Source: Palsa-661 sp035535015
GTDB taxonomy: Bacteria; Actinomycetota; Acidimicrobiia; Acidimicrobiales; UBA8190
Reading direction: 5' to 3'
Length of the DNA stretch: 64,000 bases
Assembly: GCA_035535015.1 (NCBI GenBank)
Contig: DATLQU010000034.1
Coordinates: 1 to 64,000, forward strand
The notes below the pieces were generated by a model that was not told where the DNA came from, did not search any database, and worked only from the letters and a program-made list of their open reading frames with translations. Shown piece by piece: positions 53,859-64,000 of the stretch. A program made the translations under genes and the position numbers. The stretch's first letter is position 1; every line of letters begins with the position of its first letter.

Positions 53859-54635
53859 ATGCCCGAATTCTCGTCCTTCCCACCCGGGACCCCGTCATGG
53901 GTCGACCTCTCGACGCCCGACACCAAAGCCGCCGCCGCCTTCTACGGATCGGTCTTCGGGTGGTCGGCCACCGACATGGGGCCCGACGCCGGTGGGTACG
54001 CCATGTTCCAGAAGGACGGCGCCACCGTCGCCGGCCTCGGACCCACCCACGCCGAGAGCCAACCGCCGGTCTGGACCACCTACATCGGCGTGATCGATGC
54101 CGAAGCCACCGTGGCCCGGGCCAAAGTGGCCGGCGCCACCGTCTTCATCGAGCCCATGAAGGTTCTCGATGCCGGATACATGGCCATGTTCGCCGACCCC
54201 ACCGGTGCCGTCCTCGGTCTCTGGCAGCCCGGGCAGAACACGGGTGTCGACGTGGCCAATGAACCGGGCGCCTGGTGTTGGAGCGAGCTCAACACCCGCG
54301 ACACCGACAAGGCGTCCAGTTTCTATCGTCACGTCTTCGACTGGAGTGCGGCCAAGTCTGACGCCGAGGGCGTCGACTACGTCGAGTGGAAGCGCGACGA
54401 CGGAGCCACGGTGGGCGGCATGTTGGAGATTCCGGCCATGGTGCCGGCGGAGGTTCCCGCCCACTGGCTCGTCTACTTCGCCGTGGACGACACCGACGCC
54501 ACGGCGGCGGCGGCCAACCAGCTCGGTGCTGTCACCTTGGTGCCCCCCACGGACATCGCTCCGGGCCGTTTCTGCATCCTGACCGATCCGGCCGGCGCCA
54601 TGTTTGGCATCATCAAGATGGCGGCGGCGGGCTGA
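53859..54635 (+). CDS. Two-domain VOC (glyoxalase/bleomycin-resistance fold) protein
   Basis: The 258-residue protein repeats the VOC domain: FPPGTPSWVDLSTPDTKAAAAFYGSVFGW in the first and WCWSELNTRDTDKASSFYRHVFDW in the second, each ending in DP.GA..G. Actinobacterial proteins of this pattern are annotated as glyoxalase or hydroxylase-like; the metal ligands are not all evident. AAGGAG precedes the ATG. The substrate is unknown. Confidence 0.88.
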   Translation: MPEFSSFPPGTPSWVDLSTPDTKAAAAFYGSVFGWSATDMGPDAGGYAMFQKDGATVAGLGPTHAESQPPVWTTYIGVIDAEATVARAKVAGATVFIEPMKVLDAGYMAMFADPTGAVLGLWQPGQNTGVDVANEPGAWCWSELNTRDTDKASSFYRHVFDWSAAKSDAEGVDYVEWKRDDGATVGGMLEIPAMVPAEVPAHWLVYFAVDDTDATAAAANQLGAVTLVPPTDIAPGRFCILTDPAGAMFGIIKMAAAG

Positions 54636-54712
54636 ACCCGCCGGACACCACGGGGACCGAGGCCTCCCCACACCGATCAGGGGTCGCACCGGTAGCGAGG
54701 GGAGAAACGACC

Positions 54713-55054
54713 GTGTTCCTCATATTCGGAATCAAGCGGATGGCGCGTCGGCTGGCCACCCTGTTCGCCCTTTGCGGCCACTGTGGTAGCCCGGCCGCTC
54801 AGGTGGTCGTACGCCGGAGCACCTGGTTCTCGCTCTTCTTCGTTCCCGTCATCCCCCTCGGAACGAAGTACTTCACGACCTGCACACTCTGCGGTGTCAC
54901 CACCAGGCTCGACAAGGACCGGGCCATGAAAATGGTGGCCTCGGCCGAACAGCTGTCGGCCCGCTCGGCGGCGGCCCCGGTCACCGGCACCGGCACCGGC
55001 ACCGAGCTCCAGACCGACGCACCGCCCCCACCTGCTCCTCCTCTGCAACCCTGA
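54713..55054 (+). CDS. Zinc-ribbon-15-type small membrane protein
   Basis: The 113-residue protein starts MFLIFGIKRMARRLATLFALCG and has the zinc knuckles CGHCGS and CTLCGV around a hydrophobic segment (WFSLFFVPVIPLGTKYF), followed by a Thr/Pro-rich tail. This is the zinc-ribbon-15 arrangement, of unknown function. It starts at GTG 54713 after GAGGGGAG. Confidence 0.7.
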   Translation: MFLIFGIKRMARRLATLFALCGHCGSPAAQVVVRRSTWFSLFFVPVIPLGTKYFTTCTLCGVTTRLDKDRAMKMVASAEQLSARSAAAPVTGTGTGTELQTDAPPPPAPPLQP

Positions 55055-55062
55055 GGAGGTCC

Positions 55063-55068
55063 TAAAGT
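55063..55068 (+). promoter_or_regulatory. -10 box TAAAGT, leaderless promoter for the DUF4287-like gene
   Basis: TAAAGT ends 6 nt before ATG 55075. A GGAGG at 55054-55058 is 16 nt from the ATG, too far for a normal Shine-Dalgarno. Confidence 0.45.
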
Positions 55069-55074
55069 ACGTCC

Positions 55075-55647
55075 ATGTCCGACGTCCGCACCTGGGAGAC
55101 GATGAAGCAACGCATCCACGCCCAGTTGCTGCGCCAGACGGACACATCCGTCGACGAATGGAACGCACGGATCAAGGTCGAGTCTCTCGAAGACGAGCCG
55201 GCGCTGCGCACCTGGCTCGGAGCCCAGGGGGTCACCGGCTATCCCCAGACGCTTCTGGTCTGGGAGTCGTTCGGCTACCCCGATTTCCTCCTGGCGTCGG
55301 CTGACGAACTGGTGGACGCCCAGTATGCCGGCCGTCCCGAGCTGCGACCGATCCTCGACGCCGTCCTCGGCGCCGTCAGCAGCCTCGGCCAGGTGGACGT
55401 CCAGGCCCGCAAGACCTACGTCGCCCTGCTCACACCGTTGCGGACCTTCGCCGTCGTGCAGGCCACGACCAAGAGACGCGTCGACCTCGGCCTCCGGCTG
55501 AGCTCCACCACCGCCGGAGGTCGCCTGGTCTCGGGCAAGGGTGTCGGCAACGAGGTCATCAATCTGCGTATCGGCCTCGAGTCGGTGGACGATCTCGACC
55601 AGGAGGCACTCGACTGGCTCGAGCGCGCCTATCGCGAGAGCTCCTAG
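55075..55647 (+). CDS. DUF4287/DUF5655-like protein
   Basis: The 190-residue protein has an N-terminal part (MKQRIHAQLLRQTDTSVDEW and LRTWLGAQGVTGYPQTLLVW) like DUF4287 and a C-terminal part (KTYVALLTPLRTFAVVQATT, then RVDLGLRLS) like DUF5655, a domain of unknown role sometimes linked to DNA transactions. No catalytic motif is evident. It is convergent with gltD. Confidence 0.75.
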   Translation: MSDVRTWETMKQRIHAQLLRQTDTSVDEWNARIKVESLEDEPALRTWLGAQGVTGYPQTLLVWESFGYPDFLLASADELVDAQYAGRPELRPILDAVLGAVSSLGQVDVQARKTYVALLTPLRTFAVVQATTKRRVDLGLRLSSTTAGGRLVSGKGVGNEVINLRIGLESVDDLDQEALDWLERAYRESS

Positions 55648-55675
55648 CGCCTCGCCCCCGGTGGCGTCGACCCGC

Positions 55676-57219
<1,544 letters not shown>

Positions 57220-57220
<1 letters not shown>

Positions 57221-60200
57221 CAGCCGTGCGCCGCCGCCATCACGGCCTCGTCCACCGACCGACCCTCGTCGACGGCCCGGCGCGTGGCCTCGAGGACCCG
57301 CCGGTAGTCACGGGGCATCACCTTGACGAACTTCTCGACGGCACCGTCCCACGACCCGAGCAGCCGTTGGGCCACGCTCGAACCGGTCTCGCCGCCATGG
57401 CGGGCCACGATGTCGGCCAAGAACCGACGGTCGTCCTCGTCGAGGCCCTCGAGAGCCACCATGTCGAGGTTCACCCGTTCGGCAAAGCTCCCGTCGGCGT
57501 CGTAGACATAGGCCGTCCCCCCCGACATGCCCGCCCCGAAGTTCCGCCCGGTGGGGCCGAGTACGACCACGCGTCCGCCGGTCATGTACTCGCATCCGTG
57601 GTCACCCACGCCCTCCACCACGGCCGTGGCCCCCGAGTTGCGCACGCAGAAGCGCTCACCCACCTGGCCCCGGATGAAGACCTCGCCGGCGGTGGCGCCG
57701 TAGAGGATCACGTTGCCGGCGATGATCTGCTCCTCGGCGGCGAACGGGGAGTCCTCCGGCGGGCGCAGCACCACCCGGCCCGCCGACAGACCCTTGGCCA
57801 GGTAGTCGTTGGCATCGCCGATCAACCGCAGGGTCACCCCCCGGGGGATGAAGGCGCCGAAGCTCTGGCCGGCCGATCCCCGGAAGGTCAACACGATGCT
57901 GTCGTCGGGCAACCCGGCCGCACCGTGCCGCTTGGTGATCTCGTAGCCCAGCAGGGTCCCCACCGTCCGGTGCACGTTGGAGATGGGGAGCTCCATGGCC
58001 AGAGTCTCTCCGCCGGCGCTCCCGCCGGCCTCGATCACCGGCCGGCAGGCGTCGAGGAAGGCGTGGTCGAGCGCCTTGTCGAGCCCGTGGTCCTGCACAC
58101 CGGTACAGAAGCGGTCCGTCGGGGGCCCGAGGGCGGGCTCGGCCAGGATGGGGCCGAGGTCGAGGCCCTTCGCCTTGTAGTGGTCGACCGCCTCCACCGT
58201 CTCGAGCAGGTCGACCCGCCCCACGGCCTCGTGCAGGGACCGCAGTCCGAGGGCGGCGAGATACTCCCGGACCTCTTCGGCGATGAACTCGAAGAAGTTC
58301 TCCACGAACTCGGGCGTTCCCGTGAAGCGCTTGCGCAGCTCGGGATTCTGGGTGGCGATCCCCACCGGGCAGGTGTCCAGATGACAGACCCGCATCATGA
58401 TGCAGCCCGACACCACCAACGGCGCGGTGGCGAACCCGAATTCCTCCGCTCCGAGCAGGGCGGCCACCACCACGTCACGACCGGTCTTCAACTGCCCGTC
58501 GACCTGGACGACGATCCGGTCCCGCAAACCGTTGGCCACCAGTGTCTGCTGGGTCTCGGCCAGGCCCAGTTCCCAGGGGATCCCGGCGTGCTTGAGCGAC
58601 GTCAGCGGGCTGGCGCCGGTCCCGCCGTCATGGCCCGAGATGAGCACCACGTCGGACTTGGCCTTGGCCACCCCGGCGGCCACCGTGCCCACTCCCACCT
58701 CGGCCACCAGCTTCACGTGCACCCGGGCGAGCGGGTTGGCCGATTTCAGGTCGTGGATGAGCTGGGCGATGTCCTCGATGGAGTAGATGTCGTGATGCGG
58801 TGGCGGCGAGATCAGCCCCACACCGGGTGTGGAGAACCGGGTACGGGCGATCCACGGATACACCTTGTGCCCCGGCAGCTGGCCCCCTTCGCCGGGCTTG
58901 GCGCCCTGGGCGATCTTGATCTGCAGGTCGTCGGCGTTCACCAGGTACTCGCTCGTCACCCCGAACCGGGCCGACGCCACCTGCTTGACGGCGCTGCGCC
59001 GCAGATCGCCGTTGGCGTCGGCGGTGAACCGTTGCGGGTCCTCGCCCCCTTCGCCGGTGTTGGACTTCCCGCCCAGGCGGTTCATGGCGATAGCCAGATT
59101 CTCGTGCGCCTCGGCCGAGATGGATCCGTAGGACATCGCTCCGGTGGCGAACCGCTTCACCACCTCGGAGACGGGCTCGACCTCGTCGATGGACACCTCC
59201 GGGAGCACGCCCGTCCGGAACCGCAACAGGCCACGCAGGGTGGACAGGTTCTCGGACTGGTCGTCCACCAGGCCGGTGTACTGCTTGAAGATGTCGTAGC
59301 GCTTCGTCCGCGTGGCGTGCTGCAGCTTGAACACCGTCTTCGGGTTGAAGAGATGGATCTCGCCTTCCCGCCGCCACTGGTACTCCCCACCTGGCTCCCG
59401 CTCGCGGTGCGCCCGCGCCGTGGGGTGCGTCAGATGGGCCATCCGGTGACGTTCGGCCACCTCGCGCGCCAGAACGTCGAGACCCACGCCGCCGATCCGG
59501 CTCACCGTCCCGGTGAAGTACTCGTCGATCACGTCGGAGGCCAGGCCCACCGCTTCGAAGATCTGCGCCCCCGTGTAGGAGGCGATGGTGGACACCCCCA
59601 TCTTGGACATGATCTTGATCACACCCTTGCAGGCGGCCTTGATGTAGTGGTTGCGCGCCCGCCGCGGTGTCACCTCTTCCAGGGCTCCCGTGGCGATCAT
59701 GTCGTCAATCGTCTCGAAAGCCAGATAGGGATTCACCGCCGACGCCCCGAATCCGATCAACAACGCCATGTGGTGCACCTCACGGGCGTCACCCGCCTCC
59801 ACCACCAGGCCCACGCGGGTCCGAGTCTTTTCCCGCACCAGATGCTCGTGCACCGCGGCGGTCAACAGCAGCGACGGGATCGGCGCCATGGTGGCGTTGG
59901 AGTTGCGGTCGGACAGGATGATGATGTTCGAACCGAGCGAGATGGCGATGCTCACCCGTCGGCGCACCTCTTCGATGGCGTCGCCCAGCGACTCCCCTCC
60001 CCCGCTCGGGTCGAAGAGCCCGTCGATGGCGAAGGCGTTGAAACCGGGCGTCTCCCCGTGTTCGTTCACATAGAGCAACTTGGCCAGGTCGTCGTTGTCG
60101 ATCACCGGGTAGGGCAGGATGATCTGCCGGCACGACGCCGAGGTCGGCTCGAGCAGGTTGCCCTCGGGACCCAGCCGGGAGCGCCCCGAGGTCACCAGCT

Positions 60201-61797
60201 CCTCGCGGATGGCATCCAGAGGTGGGTTCGTCACCTGGGCGAACATCTGGGTGAAGTAGTCGTAGAGCAGTCGGGGCTTGTCCGACAGAGAGGGCAGTGC
60301 GGCGTCGTTGCCCATCGATCCGATGGGCTCGGTCCCCAGCCGGGCCATGGGGGCCACCAGGAGCCGGAGCTCCTCGTTGGTGTAGCCGAACAGACGCTGG
60401 TGGGTCACCACCGAGGCGTGCTGGGGCGTGAGCATCAGCCGTGGCGGCAGGTCGTCGAGTTGCTGTTGGCCCTCGGCCAGCCACTGCCCGTACGGGTGTT
60501 CGGCGGCCAGGTCGGCTTTGATCTCGTCGTCGTCGACGATCCGGCCCTGGGCCGTGTCCACCAGGAACATCCGTCCCGGTTGCAGCCGTCCCTTGCGCAC
60601 CACCTTGGCCGGGTCGATGTCGAGCACGCCCACCTCGGAGGCGAGCACCACCAGCCCGTCGTCGGTCACCCAGTAGCGCGCCGGCCGCAGCCCGTTGCGG
60701 TCGAGCACACCACCGGCGATGGTGCCATCGGTGAAGACGACGGCGGCCGGGCCGTCCCACGGCTCCATCAGCGACGCATGGAAACGGTAGAAGTCCCGGC
60801 GCTGCCGGTCCATCTGCGTGTGGTTCTCCCACGCTTCGGGGATCATCATCAGTACGGCGTGCGGCAATGAACGCCCGCCCAGGTGCAGCAGCTCGAGCAC
60901 CTCGTCGAAGGTGGCCGAGTCGCTGCCTTCGGGGTCGCAGATCGGGTAGAGCCGCTCCAGGTCGCCGGGGATCAGGTCGCTTCGCAGCAGCGCCTCGCGG
61001 GCCCGCATCCAGTTCCGGTTCCCCCTCAGCGTGTTGATCTCGCCGTTGTGGGCCAGGTACCGGTAGGGATGGGCCAGGGGCCACGAGGGAAAGGTGTTGG
61101 TCGAGAAACGCGAGTGCACGAGGGCCAGGCCGCTGTCGAAGCGTTCGTCGGCCAGGTCGGGGAAGAAGGGATCGAGCTGCTCCGGGGTGAGCATGCCTTT
61201 GTAGACGAGCGTCCGCGCCGACAGCGACACGATGTAGACCCCGTGCACCTCATGCTCCACCCGCTTGCGCAGACAGAAGGTCATCCGGTCGATGGCCATC
61301 GGGTCGGCCGTGCCGTTGGTCGGCACCACCACCACCTGCCGGATGGCCGGCATGGCCCGCCTGGCCGAGGCGCCGAGGCTCTCGGGGGCCACGGGGACGT
61401 CGCGCCACGCCAACACCCGCAAGGATTCCTCGGCCGCCAATTCCGCCATCCGCTGTTCGGCCTTGGCCGCGTCGTCGGCGTCGGTGGGAAGGAACACCAT
61501 CCCGGCCGCGTAGCCGCCCGCCTCGGGCAGCCCCCCGGCCACGACACCGGAAAGAAAATGGTGGGGCATCTGGGTCAGGATCCCGGCGCCGTCACCGGTG
61601 GCCGCTTCGGCGCCGGTGGCCCCGCGGTGGGCCAGGTGCTCGAGAGCGGTCACCGCCTGCCGCACGAGGCCATGGCTCCGCCGTCCGTGCAGGTCGGCCA
61701 CGAGCGCGATGCCACAGGCGTCGTGCTCGAACGCGGGGTCGTACAAGCCCTGGGAGGGTCTTTGTGTGGTCGTCAACGGGGCTGCTCCGTGGTCCAT
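57220..61797 (-). CDS. gltB: Glutamate synthase large subunit
   Basis: The 1525-residue protein has an N-terminal class-II glutamine amidotransferase with Cys28 in HDACGIAL, exposed after removal of the propeptide. The FMN/synthase domain follows, with GEGGEDPQRF and the 3Fe-4S ligands CIMMRVCHLDTCPVG. The C-terminal GXGXG barrel has GHDGGTGASPL nearer the middle and GATAGEVFIRGQVGERF later. Together with GltD it assimilates ammonia. Its start has no clear Shine-Dalgarno. Confidence 0.96.
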
Positions 61798-61859
61798 GCG
61801 CGGAGATGGCTGGAAAGGTCAGGCTGCCCGGGACGACGCTGGCCCTACTGCAGTGCTCA

Positions 61860-61866
61860 TAGGATA
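61860..61866. promoter_or_regulatory. Candidate bidirectional promoter between gltB and thiO
   Basis: TAGGAT (plus, 61860-61865) ends 7 nt before the thiO GTG. TATCCT (minus, 61866-61861) overlaps it almost fully and would give gltB a leader of about 55-60 nt. Confidence 0.4.
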
Positions 61867-61872
61867 CATGGG

Positions 61873-63036
61873 GTGACCCCCCGCTACGACGCCATCGTGG
61901 TGGGCGGGGGCGCCATCGGCCTCACCAGTGCCTGGCGGATGGCCCGGCGGGGCATGCACGTCGCCGTCGTCGATCCCGAACCGGGCCGGGCCGCCTCCTG
62001 GGTGGCCGCCGGCATGCTCGCCCCCGTCTCCGAGGTCCACTACGGCGAGGAGCAGCTCCTGGCCCTGACCATGGCCTCGGCCCGCCGCTGGCCCTCCTTC
62101 GCCGCCGAGCTCGAGGCCGATGCCGGGGCCGGCATCGGCTATCAGCGGACCGGCACCCTGGTGGTGGACGTGGACGACGGCGACCGCGCCTGGTCAGACG
62201 AGCTCTTCCACTTCCAGTGCTCCCTCGGCCTCGACGTCGAACGGTTGAACGGCCGCCGGGTCCGCCAGCTCGAGCCCAACGTCGCCCCCGGAGTCCGTTC
62301 GGGCATGCTCGTGAAGGGCGACCACCAGGTCCAGACCCGCCTCTTCGTGACCGCCCTTCTGGCCGCCGCCGCCCATCGGGGGGTGGAGTTCCACCGCTCC
62401 CCGGTCACCACCGTCGACGTGGACGGGAAAACCGCCGTCCGTGGCGTCGAAACCGGCGGCAACCGGCTCACCGCGGCCGTGGTCGTCCTGGCCGCCGGAT
62501 GTTGGACGCCGTCCATCGCCGGACTGCCCGACGGTGTCCTGCCCCCCGTCCGGCCCGTGAAGGGCCAGATCCTCCGCCTCTCGGGAGAACGCCAACGCCC
62601 GCTTCTGCGCCGGTCGGTCCGGGGTGTCGTCCACGGTGCGTCGGTCTACCTCGTCCCCCGGGCCGACGGCACCGTGGTGGTGGGGGCCACCGTCGAGGAA
62701 ATGGGTTTCGACACCACCGTCACCGCCGGGGCCGTCTACGAATTGCTGCGCGACGCCCACCGGGTCGTCCCCGGTGTGGCTGAGCTGATCCTCACCGAAA
62801 CCCGGGCCGGTCTCCGGCCCGGCTCTCCCGACAATGCCCCCATGGTGGGCGCCACCACGGTCGACGGCCTCATGGTGGCCACCGGTCACTACCGCAACGG
62901 CATCCTCCTCTCCCCTCTGACCGCCGACGCCGTCGCCTCCCTGGCCGCCGGAGAGGACCCACCCGTCGAGATGATCCCGTTCGGTCCGGGTCGCTTCCTC
63001 CCGGCGTTCTTGGCCAACGGCACACCGTGTTCGTGA
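61873..63036 (+). CDS. thiO: Glycine oxidase ThiO
   Basis: The 387-residue flavoprotein has the FAD site DAIVVGGGAIGLTSAWRM, WVAAGMLAPVSEV, and RPVKGQILRLSGE, ending ATGHYRNGILLSPLTAD. This is the DAO-family pattern of ThiO. It oxidises glycine to dehydroglycine, used in the thiazole ring of thiamine. It is leaderless from GTG 61873. The next gene overlaps its end by 10 nt. Confidence 0.93.
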   Translation: MTPRYDAIVVGGGAIGLTSAWRMARRGMHVAVVDPEPGRAASWVAAGMLAPVSEVHYGEEQLLALTMASARRWPSFAAELEADAGAGIGYQRTGTLVVDVDDGDRAWSDELFHFQCSLGLDVERLNGRRVRQLEPNVAPGVRSGMLVKGDHQVQTRLFVTALLAAAAHRGVEFHRSPVTTVDVDGKTAVRGVETGGNRLTAAVVVLAAGCWTPSIAGLPDGVLPPVRPVKGQILRLSGERQRPLLRRSVRGVVHGASVYLVPRADGTVVVGATVEEMGFDTTVTAGAVYELLRDAHRVVPGVAELILTETRAGLRPGSPDNAPMVGATTVDGLMVATGHYRNGILLSPLTADAVASLAAGEDPPVEMIPFGPGRFLPAFLANGTPCS

Positions 63037-63221
63037 ACGGCCGCGCCTGCACCGTCGACCCCGGAACCTCGGTGGCCACCCTGGTGGCCCAGTGGTGCCC
63101 GTCGGCCGACGGGATCGCCGTGGCCCGCAACGGCGAGGTCGTTCCCCGCAGCGCCTGGCCCTCGACCAATTTGAGCGACGACGACCGGGTGGAGATCGTC
63201 ACCGCCGCCGCCGGAGGTTGA
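63027..63221 (+). CDS. thiS: Sulfur carrier protein ThiS
   Basis: The 64-residue ubiquitin-like protein starts MFVNGRACTVDPGTSVATLV and ends VEIVTAAAGG, the C-terminal GG that is adenylated and thiocarboxylated. It carries sulfur to ThiG. The GTG overlaps the thiO end by 10 nt and the stop is 1 nt before the thiG GTG. Confidence 0.96.
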   Translation: MFVNGRACTVDPGTSVATLVAQWCPSADGIAVARNGEVVPRSAWPSTNLSDDDRVEIVTAAAGG

Positions 63222-63222
63222 G

Positions 63223-64000
63223 GTGACCGACTTCGATCTGCGAGCCGATGTCGGACGCGACGCCGACGGCACGACCGGCGGCGAGCTCGTCATCGACGGA
63301 CGGACCATCGGATCCCGTCTGATCCTCGGCACCGGTGGGATCACCAGTCTCGACGTCCTCGACGCCGTCCTCGAGGCCTCGGCCGCGTCCCTCGCCACCG
63401 TCGCCGTCCGCCGCGTCGATCCCGGCGCCCGGGGTGGCATCCTGGACGTCCTGCGGGCCCACGACGTCGACGTCCTGCCCAACACGGCGGGCTGCTTCAC
63501 CGCCGCCGAGGCCGTCCTCACGGCCACCCTGGCCCGCGAGGCCTTCGGCACCCATTGGATCAAACTCGAGGTCATCGGGGACGAGGACACCCTCCTGCCC
63601 GATGCCGTGGAGCTCCTCGCCGCCGCCGAACAGCTCTGCGACGACGGTTTCGTCGTCCTTCCCTACACGAACGACGACCCCGTCCTCGCCCGCCGTCTGG
63701 AACAAGCGGGCTGCGCCGCGGTCATGCCCCTCGGTGCCCCCATCGGCAGCGGCCTCGGCATCCGCAATCCCCACAACATCGCCCTCATCGCCGACACCTG
63801 TTCGGTTCCCGTCATCCTCGACGCCGGGATCGGCACGGCCTCCGACGCGGCGCTGGCCATGGAGCTCGGCTGCGACGCCGTCCTGGTGGCCACGGCCATC
63901 ACCCGCTGCCGCCAGCCGGCCCGTATGGCGGCCGCCATCCGCAGCGCCGTCGACGCCGGCTATCAGGCCCGGCGGGCGGGTCGCATACCGCGCCGCTGGC
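63223..64000 (+). CDS. thiG: Thiazole synthase ThiG (3' end cut by the window)
   Basis: The visible 259 codons cover nearly all of ThiG: LILGTGGITSL, the reactive Lys in WIKLEVIGD, VMPLGAPIGSGLGIRNPHNI and VILDAGIGTASDAALAMELG. It builds the thiazole phosphate from deoxyxylulose-5-P, dehydroglycine and ThiS thiocarboxylate. In the usual VNTAIA segment VATAIT is read here. No stop occurs before the window ends. Confidence 0.95.
   Translation, partial: MTDFDLRADVGRDADGTTGGELVIDGRTIGSRLILGTGGITSLDVLDAVLEASAASLATVAVRRVDPGARGGILDVLRAHDVDVLPNTAGCFTAAEAVLTATLAREAFGTHWIKLEVIGDEDTLLPDAVELLAAAEQLCDDGFVVLPYTNDDPVLARRLEQAGCAAVMPLGAPIGSGLGIRNPHNIALIADTCSVPVILDAGIGTASDAALAMELGCDAVLVATAITRCRQPARMAAAIRSAVDAGYQARRAGRIPRRW

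Noticed and set aside
57226..60870. 1214-codon plus-strand frame opposite gltB
   Set aside because: Antisense shadow of gltB with low-complexity product and no ribosome binding site.

Overview
The window is GC-rich, gene-dense chromosomal DNA from an actinobacterium. The best guess is a member of the Acidimicrobiia. The reasons are a complete Pup-proteasome gene set (ARC ATPase, dop, pup, prcB, prcA, pafA), a fused FO synthase for coenzyme F420, Tat export genes, a DUF4193 protein, and a secreted protein ending in GYWLVASDGG-type repeats that I associate with that class. The lineage is inferred from gene content, because no rRNA lies in the window. There are no transposases, integrases, phage genes, CRISPR arrays or tRNAs.

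Layout, left to right. 1-6.2 kb: the first codons of a minus-strand gene (perhaps rpsO), an XRE regulator, a lipoprotein, small unknown proteins, a dienelactone hydrolase, an LmbE-type deacetylase, a DinB-like protein and an HtrA-type protease. 6.4-25.3 kb: a basic RNA-binding-like protein on the plus strand, then an almost unbroken minus-strand block: NUDIX, GNAT, a hypothetical, DUF4193, a double-length ThyX-like protein, a HelY-type helicase, TatC, TatA/B, signal peptidase I (interrupted by a stop codon), PafA, the proteasome cluster, then TrmI and three small membrane proteins. A ferredoxin is divergent from ARC. 25.3-35.9 kb: a thioesterase divergent from nagA, a FIST-domain sensor, then a sugar-phosphate operon tkt-tal-pgi-gnd-zwf-pgl that carries the oxidative and non-oxidative pentose phosphate steps. 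36-43.8 kb: fbiC, a LOG-family protein, a decayed membrane-anchored gene, an acyltransferase with a 9-bp tandem repeat in its 5' end, an acyl-CoA synthetase and a PPOX-fold protein. 43.9-55.7 kb: an accessory-like stretch of hydrolases, three short-chain dehydrogenases, a dead amine oxidase gene, a lipoprotein esterase and the large secreted beta-helix/repeat protein. 55.7-64 kb: gltD-gltB (glutamate synthase), divergent from thiO-thiS-thiG (thiamine thiazole synthesis), which runs off the right edge.

Two themes cut across the window. Translational coupling is heavy: many neighbours overlap as GTGA or ATGA. At least 16 other start codons have no usual Shine-Dalgarno but carry a TAnnnT hexamer 6-10 nt upstream, which is the expected geometry of leaderless transcripts. 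At the nagA/thioesterase, gltB/thiO and left-edge junctions the two divergent -10 boxes seem to share a central TA, giving compact bidirectional promoters.

The most unusual items are the in-frame amber codon six codons before the catalytic serine codon of lepB, the tandem ThyX-like protein whose halves keep complementary motifs, the leaderless/bidirectional promoter pattern, two short in-frame tandem repeats likely to vary in length, and two genes in mid-decay.
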